Shown: piece by piece, positions 15,254 to 21,659 of the stretch
Position numbering within the stretch: the stretch's first letter is position 1
Layout: every line of letters starts with the position of its first letter
From: Phascolarctobacterium succinatutens CAG:287
Lineage (GTDB): Bacteria > Bacillota > Negativicutes > Acidaminococcales > Acidaminococcaceae
Assembly: GCF_000434895.1 (NCBI RefSeq)
Contig: NZ_FR892806.1
Span: forward strand, 50,946 to 72,604
Direction of reading: 5' to 3'
Length of the DNA stretch: 21,659 bases
The notes under the pieces: generated by a model
The model's database searches: none
The model's input: the letters and a program-made list of their open reading frames with translations, nothing else
Told to the model about the DNA's origin: nothing
Translations under genes and position numbers: made by a program

Positions 15254-15283
15254 ATAAAAATAAGCAGAAAAAAGAGGTGCATT

Positions 15284-17530
15284 ATGAGAAATTTAAACAA
15301 AAAGAAGATAGCCTTACTTACTGCCTGCGTTGTCAGTGCAGTCGGCCATATGGCTTTTGCTGCGGAGGCAGATAATTACGATGAATACAGCGGTGCGGAT
15401 TACGTTGTGACTGCGACCAAGACACAGCTGGAGAAAAAAGAGGTTCCGCAAAGCGTTGAGGTTATTACCGAGCAGAAGATTAAAGAACTGGGTGCCTACA
15501 GCGTACAGGATGCCTTGCGCTTGGCAAATAATATTGACGTACAGGATAACGGTATGACCGGTAATCAGGTGCAGCTGCGCGGTAACAGCACCATGCACAC
15601 CCTGATTCTTGTCGATGGCAAGCGCATGGCGGCAGAAAATACGCAAAGCTCCCAAAATGCTTACGAGCTGAAGCGTATCAACATTTCTGATGTTGAGCGT
15701 ATCGAAATCATCAGCAGCAACGGCTCCGCTCTCTACGGTTCTGACGCTATCGGCGGCGTAATCAACATCATCACCAAAAAATCTACTACTCCCAGCATCA
15801 GCGTCAACATGCACACCGGCACCAAGGATGAAGCAACAAGCTTTATGTATTCCTCCGGCAAGCAGGGCAAGCTGAGTCTGAAAATCGGCGGCGGTATCGA
15901 AAAGGTACGCAAGCTCGACAGCGGTGTCTATAAAAACTACTCTAAAAATACAACGACCGGTGCAGTTACTTCAACCGATGCCAGCAGCACCAACATGTAT
16001 GGCACACGTCGCTTTTTGAACACCGGCCTGAGCTATGCTTTTGATGATAACCATAGCCTTGATTTTGATATGAACTTCATGCGTGAGCAGCTCAAAAGCT
16101 TTAGCTGGAACAGCATGGCAACAGATTATACAGAAACGCAGATGACTACATTGTTAGGCTTTTTAAGAAAACAAGCGATAGCAGGTGGTGCTCCTGCCGC
16201 AATGGTTAATGGCCAGGCTTTTGTGAATGCTTTGCTAAACAAAGGCTATACAATGGAGCAGTTAAATGCGTCGATGCCTGACCCTACGACTATTAAAAAA
16301 TATCCCATGCTTTCCTCTCACTTCTATGATAATACCCGTTCCGATTACAGCTTAGGCTATAACGGCAAGGACGGTAAGCATGATTATAATTTCCGCACCT
16401 ATTTCAGTGAGCTGCGCAAGGACAATACCTCCTGGTATAAAAATCTGAATACCAATGCCGACAAGTTTGTTGACTTTGACCAAAATAATTACAAGCAGCT
16501 CGTTGTCGAAGGCAAGGATTCCTACAAAATGGATGACAACAATACCCTGACATTCGGTGCCGAATACAAAAAGGATATCATGAACGGTACGCATCTGAAG
16601 GGTCGCGGCACTGACCAACATGATGTAACCGTCAACGGCAAGAGCAAGACCTCATCTGAGGTATCCTCTGAAACTGCTGCCGTATATCTGCAGAACGAAT
16701 GGAAAATCGGCGACAAGCTGCTGCTGATTCCCGCAGTACGCATTGACCACCATGATTCCTTCGGCACTCACACCTCTCCGAAGCTGGGCGCAACCTACAA
16801 ATTAAGCGAAAATGCCCGCGTGAAGGCAAACTGGGGCAAGGGCTACCGCGCACCGACCTTATACGAACTGTATTCTCAGATGGAAAAGAGCGGCATGGCA
16901 CCTATGACAGTTTATGTATTAGGTAATCCTGATTTGAATCCTGAAACCAGCACGAATTTTGACTTTGGTTTTGAAACCGAGCTTGGTAAACTTAATTCCA
17001 AAATTACCTATTTTCATAATGACATCAAAAATATGATTGGTGGCGATGATTATACTGGTCCGGAAACAATTACGAATCCTGGTATTTGGAGCAAGTATGT
17101 CAACTATGGTAAGGCAAAAATCAGTGGGCTTGAGACTGAGTTTGGTTATAACTTTGATGAACATTGGAGTCTCAGAACTGTTTATAACTATCTTGATGCA
17201 AAAGACCAACAAACCGGCAATCGTTTAGCTTATAGAGCACGTCATAATGGTTTGGTACAATTAACTTGGACTGATGCTAAAGAAAATCCGTTGACTGTAA
17301 ATTTATATAACAGATATTATTTTGATTATCATCAATCTAATTCTGCAAACTATCAGCATGATTATTCCTTTAGCACCACCGGTCTGACTGTCAGCAAGCA
17401 GTTCAACAAAAATTACCGCGTTTATGCCGGTGTAGATAATATCTTTAATAAATCTTTCCTGTATGATACCTATCATACCTACAGCATCGACGGCCGCACC
17501 TGGCGTGTAGGCGCAGAGATGACCTTTTAA
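15284..17530 (+). CDS. TonB-dependent outer-membrane receptor (probable haem or iron chelate)
   Basis: A 748-residue outer-membrane receptor. It has a Sec signal (residues 1-26, cut after MAFA), a TonB-box-like YVVTATKTQ (40-48), a plug domain (about 50-165) with VQLRGNSTMHTLILVDGKR and SSNGSALYGSDAIGGVINII, then a 22-strand-type barrel ending WRVGAEMTF with the usual terminal Phe. The barrel contains YRAP (521-524) and NPDLNPE (548-554), a spacing found in haem receptors (FRAP/NPNL) but also in others, and no His lies between them, so haem specificity is not proved. I choose the ATG at 15284 because it follows AGAGGTG and opens a clean signal peptide; an earlier frame start at 15158 lies inside chaN. 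Two internal stretches (about 16130-16310 and 16900-17350) are distinctly AT-rich. Confidence 0.93.
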   Translation: MRNLNKKKIALLTACVVSAVGHMAFAAEADNYDEYSGADYVVTATKTQLEKKEVPQSVEVITEQKIKELGAYSVQDALRLANNIDVQDNGMTGNQVQLRGNSTMHTLILVDGKRMAAENTQSSQNAYELKRINISDVERIEIISSNGSALYGSDAIGGVINIITKKSTTPSISVNMHTGTKDEATSFMYSSGKQGKLSLKIGGGIEKVRKLDSGVYKNYSKNTTTGAVTSTDASSTNMYGTRRFLNTGLSYAFDDNHSLDFDMNFMREQLKSFSWNSMATDYTETQMTTLLGFLRKQAIAGGAPAAMVNGQAFVNALLNKGYTMEQLNASMPDPTTIKKYPMLSSHFYDNTRSDYSLGYNGKDGKHDYNFRTYFSELRKDNTSWYKNLNTNADKFVDFDQNNYKQLVVEGKDSYKMDDNNTLTFGAEYKKDIMNGTHLKGRGTDQHDVTVNGKSKTSSEVSSETAAVYLQNEWKIGDKLLLIPAVRIDHHDSFGTHTSPKLGATYKLSENARVKANWGKGYRAPTLYELYSQMEKSGMAPMTVYVLGNPDLNPETSTNFDFGFETELGKLNSKITYFHNDIKNMIGGDDYTGPETITNPGIWSKYVNYGKAKISGLETEFGYNFDEHWSLRTVYNYLDAKDQQTGNRLAYRARHNGLVQLTWTDAKENPLTVNLYNRYYFDYHQSNSANYQHDYSFSTTGLTVSKQFNKNYRVYAGVDNIFNKSFLYDTYHTYSIDGRTWRVGAEMTF

Positions 17531-17556
17531 TTAGAGTTTTGATTCCATAATATACA

Positions 17557-17594
17557 GCATACTGCTCCTTTCTGTACTTTGGGGAGCAGTATGC
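17557..17594 (+). promoter_or_regulatory. Strong hairpin between receptor and exbB, without T run
   Basis: GCATACTGCTCC (17557-17568) pairs perfectly with GGAGCAGTATGC (17583-17594). No T tract follows, so it is not a standard intrinsic terminator. It may protect the 3' end of receptor mRNA or reduce read-through into exbB. The 110-bp gap shows no gene. Confidence 0.6.
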
Positions 17595-17640
17595 ACCTCC
17601 TGTAAAAGTACGACAGCATTTGTAGATTTGTGAGGAAAAT

Positions 17641-18261
17641 ATGCAGGCAATAACAGATTTGATAATGTACTTTCAGAAGGGCGGACTGGTTATGTGGCCG
17701 TTGCTCGCCTGTTCTATAACTGTGATAGCAATCGCCATTGAGCGGTTTATATATTATAAGAGCGTGGACAGCGGCGCAGCCTTTGCCTCCCGCTATTGCG
17801 CCGCCGTGCGCAGCGGTGATTTTGCTGTGGCGACGGAGCTGGCGCGCAAGGGCAGCGGTCAGTGCGCGCAGATGCTTGCCGATGTGGCGGCAATTGCAGG
17901 CGGTAAGGCAGAAAAGAGCGCCTTCCTCGAAAGCCGTGCCGGTATTTTTATGGCGACGCTGCGCGATAAGCTGGATTACCTGGGCATTATCGTAACGATG
18001 TCCCCGCTTCTGGGACTGCTGGGCACTATTGTGGGCATGATCGGTGCCTTCAGCATTTTCAACGTAGAAGCGGGTGCGCCGATGGCGATTACCGGCGGCA
18101 TCGGTGAAGCGCTGATTGCAACGGCGACGGGCTTGTGTGTAGCTATTCTTTCGCTGTGCGCGCATTCCTATTTCGCTCACCGTATGGACAATATGATTAC
18201 GGATATGGAGCAGTGCTTCAGCGCGCTGCTGGAGGCTGAAACAAGGAGAGCAAGATCATGA
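17641..18261 (+). CDS. exbB: ExbB/TolQ-family proton-channel subunit
   Basis: A 206-residue inner-membrane protein that, with ExbD, uses the proton gradient to energise TonB. Three helices lie at about 18-38, 113-140 and 155-180, with a cytoplasmic loop between the first two. GLLGTIVGMIGAFSIF (125-140) and GGIGEALIATATGLCVAI (152-169) are the conserved MotA/TolQ/ExbB core. The start has a short-spaced GAGGA (17632-17636). It overlaps exbD by four bases (ATGA). Being beside exbD, tonB and the receptor argues for ExbB rather than TolQ or MotA. Confidence 0.93.
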   Translation: MQAITDLIMYFQKGGLVMWPLLACSITVIAIAIERFIYYKSVDSGAAFASRYCAAVRSGDFAVATELARKGSGQCAQMLADVAAIAGGKAEKSAFLESRAGIFMATLRDKLDYLGIIVTMSPLLGLLGTIVGMIGAFSIFNVEAGAPMAITGGIGEALIATATGLCVAILSLCAHSYFAHRMDNMITDMEQCFSALLEAETRRARS

Positions 18262-18665
18262 AGCTGCGAGATGTGCGTAACAGGAAAACGCCGCCGCTGA
18301 TGATTATCCCGATGATTGATATTATGTTCTTCCTGCTGGTCTTCTTTATGCTGAGCACGATGTATATGATTGACCTCAAAACTATTCCGGTGAAGCTGCC
18401 GCAGGCTAAAAATGCGGCGACGGATACTACGACAACCTTCGCCGTGACGATGAAGGCCGACGGCAGCATTTATCTGGGCGATGCCCAAACAGATGCGGAG
18501 GCCTTGGCGCTGCAGGCAGGCCTGGAGCAGAAGAAGAACAAAAACTTCGCCGTTGTCATCCGTGCGGAAAAGGCGCTGGAGTACGGCGAGGTGATTAAGC
18601 TTGTAGATAAGCTGAAGGGGGCAGGCGTAGCACGCTTTGGCCTGGCAACGGATGGCGGTAAGTAA
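18258..18665 (+). CDS. exbD: ExbD/TolR-family protein
   Basis: A 135-residue protein with a short cytoplasmic start, one membrane helix (about 14-34) carrying the conserved proton-path aspartate D21 (PMIDIMFFLLVFFM), and a periplasmic domain with the typical ALEYGEVIKLVDKLKGAGV helix near the end. Start ATGA overlaps the exbB stop, with AAGGAG 10 bp upstream, so translation is probably coupled. Confidence 0.93.
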   Translation: MKLRDVRNRKTPPLMIIPMIDIMFFLLVFFMLSTMYMIDLKTIPVKLPQAKNAATDTTTTFAVTMKADGSIYLGDAQTDAEALALQAGLEQKKNKNFAVVIRAEKALEYGEVIKLVDKLKGAGVARFGLATDGGK

Positions 18666-18667
18666 CG

Positions 18668-19444
18668 ATGAAGCAGATAGAAAAGCTGCAGGCGAAGGCA
18701 CGTCAGCGCTTTGGCTTTTGCGGTTCACTGATAATACATTTTATATTGTTCGTCGCACTGGCGTTTTCCGGCGTCTTTGCTATGCAGCCGCCGGCTGCGG
18801 ATGCTGACAACGTTGTGTTCTTTGATGCCGGCGGCGGAGGCGGAGGTGGCGGCGATGAAGCTGTCGCTGATGCTGCCGACGATGGCGAGGAGCAGGTGGA
18901 GGAAGTCGTGGAGGAAGAAACGATTACTCTGCCTGACGGCAAGATAGAGCATAAGCAGGTTGTGAAGCATGTAGTGAAGCATGTGCCTGCAGGTGCAAAA
19001 AAAGGCAGCGGCAGTGGCAGCGGCGGCGGTCACGGAACAGGCCATGGCACAGGCACTGGCAGCGGTATTGGTGCAGGCAGCGGCAGTGGCAGCGGTGGCG
19101 GTCACGGTGCGGGACACGGCACCGGCGTCGGCGATGGCGTCGGCCCCGGCATTGCGCGCAATCCCAAGGTGCCTCCGCGCGTATCTTCAACTGCGGCTCC
19201 GGTTTATCCGCAGGCACTGCGTGATGCAGGAATCGGCGGGCGCGTTGTCGTGCGTGGCGTTATAGGAACTGACGGGCGCGTAGAAAGCGCCGAAGTAGTG
19301 CGTTCCAGCGGCAACAGCACCTTGGATAACAACGCCCTCAGCGCCTTCTATAAATGGCGCTTCAGTGCTGCCAAAAACGACGTCGGACAAAAAGTACGCT
19401 GCTACTTTGTACAAGGCTTCCCGTTTGTAATTGAATATAGATAA
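18668..19444 (+). CDS. tonB: TonB energy-transducing protein with Gly/Ser/His-rich linker
   Basis: A 258-residue inner-membrane protein that spans the periplasm and pulls on the receptor plug. The membrane helix (about 17-38) has the conserved Ser-x3-His pair (S20, H24). Then come a poly-Gly stretch (55-62), an acidic stretch (63-84), a charged H/K/V stretch (95-107), and a Gly/Ser/His region made of two near-identical 24-residue units (113-136 and 137-160, nt 19004-19075 and 19076-19147). The C-terminal domain (about 165-258) is normal: VYPQALRDAGIGGRVVVRG, LDNNALSAFYKWRFSAAK and the final FPFVIEYR. The usual Pro-Glu/Pro-Lys linker is missing. The start lies two bases after the exbD stop with only a poor SD, so coupling to exbD is likely. 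Confidence 0.93.
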   Translation: MKQIEKLQAKARQRFGFCGSLIIHFILFVALAFSGVFAMQPPAADADNVVFFDAGGGGGGGGDEAVADAADDGEEQVEEVVEEETITLPDGKIEHKQVVKHVVKHVPAGAKKGSGSGSGGGHGTGHGTGTGSGIGAGSGSGSGGGHGAGHGTGVGDGVGPGIARNPKVPPRVSSTAAPVYPQALRDAGIGGRVVVRGVIGTDGRVESAEVVRSSGNSTLDNNALSAFYKWRFSAAKNDVGQKVRCYFVQGFPFVIEYR

Positions 19445-19478
19445 TAGGCTTTATAATAAGGAGTTTTCACTTAAACTA

Positions 19479-19635
19479 CGCTCAAACTATCGTAAAGCAT
19501 GATAGTCTTTATTTCGCTCAAACAAACAGCACACCACCCTCGGCGCTGCGCATAATATACTTCGCTCAAACTTTCATTGCGCTTGATAGTCAATCCTTCG
19601 CTCCGACAATCAGCACACCATCCTCGGCGCTGCGC
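19479..19635. repeat. Imperfect 84-bp tandem duplication with nested 36-bp repeat
   Basis: CGCTCAAAC starts at 19479, 19515 and 19563, with a variant CGCTCCGAC at 19599. The steps 36, 48, 36 show an 84-bp unit (19479-19562 and from 19563) containing an internal 36-bp repeat. Both units end in CTCGGCGCTGCGC. On the minus strand they encode a repeated AQRRGWCA... pattern in an open frame, which I take to be a by-product. Confidence 0.75.
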
Positions 19636-19789
19636 AGACCGGAACGGACGACGGGCTCGCCGGAACCACGATGTTAAGCGAACTGCGCAAGCAACGGACA
19701 GGCACAGGAATTTTTCGCTGGAGTGTTGACGAAGCCTACGGAAGCACGTTACACAAAAATCAGCGACGTGAAAAATTCTGCGAATCCAG

Positions 19790-19806
19790 TCGCCGGAATC
19801 CGGCGA
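19790..19806. repeat. Short perfect hairpin in the spacer
   Basis: TCGCCGG, an AAT loop, and CCGGCGA. It has no T run and lies in the spacer before ribH. Confidence 0.6.
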
Positions 19807-19830
19807 AGCAGCACTGCAGGGCGTTTTTTG

Positions 19831-19862
19831 GATACTTTTTGTCGACCAGGACAAAAAGTATC
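19831..19862. repeat. 13-bp-stem hairpin with T5/A5 core
   Basis: GATACTTTTTGTC (19831-19843) pairs perfectly with GACAAAAAGTATC (19850-19862) around GACCAG. The T run sits inside the stem and not after it. Hairpins of this general look are seen as intergenic repeats in several bacteria (recalled, not searched). It could stop transcription in either direction or mark a mobile repeat. Confidence 0.7.
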
Positions 19863-19941
19863 AATAACAGAAACGTAACCTATAAGTTAAAAACAAATCA
19901 CAATTAACGTAAAACATAAAACCATTAGGAGGAATATAACC

Positions 19942-20403
19942 ATGAAAACCTTAGAAGGAAAACTCACCGCCAAAAACATGAAAATCGCCATCGTCGTAGC
20001 CCGCTTCAACGAATTCATCACCAGCAAACTCCTCAGTGGCTGCATCGACTGCCTGATCCGCCACGAAGCAGCTGACGAAGACCTCACCGTAGCCTGGGTA
20101 CCGGGTGCCTTCGAAATCCCCATGGCAGCAAAAAAACTCGCAGAAAGCGGCAAATACGACGCAGTAATCTGCTTGGGTGCCGTAATCCGCGGCGCAACCC
20201 CGCACTTTGACTATGTATGCGCCGAAGCCTCCAAAGGCATCGCTCAGGTAAGCATGCAAACCGGCGTACCCGTAGCCTTCGGCGTACTCACCACCGAAAA
20301 CATTCAGCAGGCTGTAGAACGTGCAGGCACCAAGGCCGGCAACAAGGGCGTAGACTGCGCAATGACCGCAATGGAAATGGTAAATCTCTTCAAAGAAATG
20401 TAA
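19942..20403 (+). CDS. ribH: 6,7-dimethyl-8-ribityllumazine synthase
   Basis: A 153-residue cytoplasmic enzyme of riboflavin synthesis that joins 5-amino-6-ribitylaminouracil with 3,4-dihydroxy-2-butanone 4-phosphate. Family marks are ARFNEFI (20-26), WVPGAFEIPMAAKKL (52-66), CLGAVIRGATPHFDYVC with the catalytic His in the PHFDYV part, and FGVLTTEN. Length is normal. The ATG has AGGAGG (19927-19932) 9 bp upstream. The other rib genes are not next to it, and I see no FMN riboswitch before it, so it is an isolated copy. Its codons favour C-ending bases more than those of the preceding pil genes. Confidence 0.96.
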   Translation: MKTLEGKLTAKNMKIAIVVARFNEFITSKLLSGCIDCLIRHEAADEDLTVAWVPGAFEIPMAAKKLAESGKYDAVICLGAVIRGATPHFDYVCAEASKGIAQVSMQTGVPVAFGVLTTENIQQAVERAGTKAGNKGVDCAMTAMEMVNLFKEM

Positions 20404-20415
20404 CATTTTCACCGC

Positions 20416-20444
20416 TTGCCTTTTTGACTATTATGATTTATAAT
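20416..20444 (+). promoter_or_regulatory. Promoter between ribH and hslO
   Basis: TTGCCT (20416-20421) and TATAAT (20439-20444) with 17 bp spacing, expected transcript start near 20451. The closer TTGACT (20424-20429) is only 9 bp from the -10 and cannot pair with it. Confidence 0.7.
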
Positions 20445-20450
20445 TGACAT

Positions 20451-20534
20451 TGTGGAAGAGCTGATAACAGGCTGTTCCCCATGCATGAAATTTGCAAGCC
20501 CGCTAGCAGTAGTTTAGTGGGCTTGTTTTATTAA
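20451..20534 (+). ncRNA. Possible small RNA or attenuator leader before hslO
   Basis: A transcript from the promoter at 20416-20444 would first form a hairpin GGAA..AGC / GCT..TTCC (about 20454-20477) and then meet a terminator 40-80 nt later. It matches no riboswitch class I recognise. It may be a stand-alone small RNA, or an attenuated leader of hslO, which starts 46 bp past it. Confidence 0.4.
20495..20532 (+). terminator. Intrinsic terminator before hslO
   Basis: CAAGCCCGCTA (20495-20505) pairs with TAGTGGGCTTG (20515-20525, one G-U), followed by TTTTATT. It could end ribH transcripts, the short RNA, or both. Confidence 0.8.
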
Positions 20535-20579
20535 GCAAGTAAAATTTTTGCCGTAAGGCAGGATAGTGAGGCAGATATT

Positions 20580-21479
20580 ATGGAAGATGTTTTGACAAAG
20601 GCTACGGCCGACGGTGTACGTATTTATGCATTATGCACCACTAATCTGGTACAGGAAGCAGCTAAAAAGCACGGCTGCTCCCATCTGGCAAGCGCTGCTT
20701 TGGGACGTGCGATGAACGGCGCGCTGCTGCTGGCCGCAACAATGAAGGATAACGAGCGCATCAGCCTGCGTCTGAAGGGCGACGGCCCTTTGGGCGAGGT
20801 AGTAGCAGATGCCGAAGGCAGCACAGTGCGCGGTTATGTAGAAAACCCCGATGCATTTTTGCCCCTAAAAAATGGCAAGCTGGATGTCGGTGGCGGCATC
20901 GGCGTGGGTAATATTATCGTAACGCGTTATCTGCAGAATGCAGAGCCCTTTACCGGCTACTGCGAGCTGCAGGACGGCGAAATCGCCAGCGACCTGACCA
21001 AATACCTCTATGTATCCGAACAGACACCGACAAGCGTTGCTCTGGGCGTACTGGTTGACAAGGACGGCAACGTAACCGCATCCGGCGGCTTCTTTATTCA
21101 GGCTATGCCGGGCTGCACCGACGAGGTTCTGGAAAAGCTGGAAAATAACGTTAACCTGACTCCGTATGTAACCCAGCTGCTGGAAATCGGTTATACTCCG
21201 CAAAAGATGATTGAAATTCTCGGCCGCGGTCTGGACGTTGATATTAAAGAAACCATTCCCCTGAGCTTCAAATGCCGCTGCAGCCGTGAGCGCATTTTGG
21301 CAGCATTGGGCAGTCTTGATGTAAAATCCCTTGAGGAGCTGGCGCAGGATAAAACAACGGAAGCACACTGCGAATTCTGCAACAGCACCTATGAATATAC
21401 TCAGGACGAAATCAAGCAACTGCTGGAAGGAAAGGAAAAGCAGGCACAGCTGGAAGCTGCTAAACAGAATATCAAATAA
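20580..21479 (+). CDS. hslO: Hsp33 redox-regulated chaperone
   Basis: A 299-residue cytoplasmic holdase that is activated by oxidation: zinc is released and disulfides form, which unfolds the linker and exposes the client surface. The zinc-binding cysteines are C232 and C234 (KCRCSRER) and C264 and C267 (HCEFCNSTY). The N-terminal core has the usual LGRAMNGALLLAATMK and GDGPLGEVVADA blocks. The ATG at 20580 has only a modest GAGG upstream. The C-terminal tail after the last Cys (about 32 residues) is Lys/Gln-rich and a little long. It stands alone between a terminator and another promoter. Confidence 0.96.
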   Translation: MEDVLTKATADGVRIYALCTTNLVQEAAKKHGCSHLASAALGRAMNGALLLAATMKDNERISLRLKGDGPLGEVVADAEGSTVRGYVENPDAFLPLKNGKLDVGGGIGVGNIIVTRYLQNAEPFTGYCELQDGEIASDLTKYLYVSEQTPTSVALGVLVDKDGNVTASGGFFIQAMPGCTDEVLEKLENNVNLTPYVTQLLEIGYTPQKMIEILGRGLDVDIKETIPLSFKCRCSRERILAALGSLDVKSLEELAQDKTTEAHCEFCNSTYEYTQDEIKQLLEGKEKQAQLEAAKQNIK

Positions 21480-21490
21480 CAAAACTTTTC

Positions 21491-21519
21491 TTGACAAACG
21501 AAACTTTTGTTTGTATAAT
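21491..21519 (+). promoter_or_regulatory. Near-perfect consensus promoter at the right edge
   Basis: TTGACA (21491-21496), a 17-bp spacer and TATAAT (21514-21519). The expected transcript starts near 21526, 12 bp after the hslO stop begins the spacer. What it drives is the structured sequence that follows. Confidence 0.85.
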
Positions 21520-21534
21520 AAAGGCAGTGAATCG

Positions 21535-21612
21535 ATGAATTTTAACCTAATCCGCCAGAAGTCCTCCACCTCTAAGGTGGGGGATGAAGGCGGGTCTGGC
21601 GAATTTACGTAA
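21535..21612 (+). other. Structured element with short open frame, possible IS200/IS605-type end or small RNA
   Basis: An outer stem CGCCAGA (21553-21559) / TCTGGCG (21595-21601) encloses an inner stem CCTCCACCT (21563-21571) / AGGTGGGGG (21575-21583, one wobble). A 25-codon frame runs from ATG 21535 to TAA 21610-21612. It continues open for nine codons past that TAA (VIEPDKAII) to TGA 21640-21642, which looks like a broken frame. The look recalls ends of IS200/IS605 elements and their guide RNAs, from memory only. The window stops before a transposase or TnpB could be seen. Confidence 0.35.
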
Positions 21613-21659
21613 GTAATTGAGCCAGACAAGGCTATAATATGATAAAATATACATAATAA

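Larger units (their letters stand above)
19445..19941. other. Gene-poor 497-bp spacer with repeats and palindromes
   Basis: I see no convincing gene here. Short frames on both strands (for example 127 codons at 19471-19854 minus, 78 codons at 19671-19907 plus) follow the repeats and lack ribosome binding sites. TATAAT (19452-19457) and AAGGAG (19458-19463) stand just after tonB but no start codon follows. The rest holds the repeat units and hairpins listed separately, then an AT-rich leader to ribH. Confidence 0.7.

Noticed and set aside
15272..15400. Fur box before the receptor
   Set aside because: No GATAAT-type inverted repeat is present; only the weaker TTAG-type palindrome is seen.
19471..19854. 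127-codon minus-strand frame in the tonB-ribH spacer
   Set aside because: It follows the 84-bp repeats, is rich in Arg/Cys/Ser and has no ribosome binding site. It could be annotated as hypothetical by software, but I do not support it.
19863..19941. FMN riboswitch before ribH
   Set aside because: The region is short and AT-rich and shows none of the conserved paired segments of the FMN aptamer.
20424..20444. TTGACT with TATAAT as a promoter
   Set aside because: The spacer is only 9 bp; TTGCCT at 20416 with a 17-bp spacer explains the site.

Overview
The window looks like chromosome from a diderm Firmicute (Negativicutes, possibly Acidaminococcaceae such as Phascolarctobacterium; the genus is a guess). 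The -35/-10 promoters, strong AAGGAGG-type ribosome binding sites and Firmicute-like peptidase T, PEP synthase and Hsp33 point to Firmicutes. A TonB-dependent outer-membrane receptor with ExbB, ExbD and TonB requires an outer membrane, which among Firmicutes is typical of Negativicutes.

Layout. 1-929: 3' part of a class III (CaiB/BaiF) CoA-transferase, closed by a bidirectional terminator shared with a convergent class I aminotransferase (993-2189, minus). The aminotransferase promoter diverges from that of an AbgT-family transporter (2442-3995). 4025-4564 is a tandem 162-bp repeat array built from about 50-bp hairpin modules, followed by peptidase T (4597-5841), a tRNA-Ala(TGC) and an unknown four-helix membrane protein on the minus strand. 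Phosphoenolpyruvate synthase (6813-9188) follows. Next is a tight three-gene type IV pilus/type II secretion-like operon: a short prepilin peptidase, a PilM/PilN (GspL-like) hybrid and a PilO/GspM-like protein (9357-11442).

11451-19444 is an iron/haem uptake island: FecB-like binding protein, FecCD permease, FecE-type ATPase, ChaN-like haem-binding protein, TonB-dependent receptor, ExbB, ExbD and TonB. It encodes a complete route across both membranes. Three copies of a 16-bp palindromic motif surround the first promoter and suggest metal-responsive repression. The TonB linker is Gly/Ser/His-rich instead of proline-rich, and the receptor gene has AT-rich internal segments.

19445-19941 has no convincing gene and holds nested imperfect repeats and palindromes. 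It is followed by an isolated lumazine synthase (ribH), a short promoter-plus-terminator unit (a possible small RNA or attenuator), and the redox chaperone Hsp33 (hslO). The window ends in a consensus promoter driving a structured sequence that resembles an IS200/IS605-type end or a small RNA.

Most genes are ordinary housekeeping or transport genes. The stretches most worth a second look are the repeat array before pepT, the putative operators of the iron island, the Gly-rich TonB, the PilM/PilN hybrid, the hslO leader and the structured element at the right edge. I did not find a clear-cut new multi-gene system.
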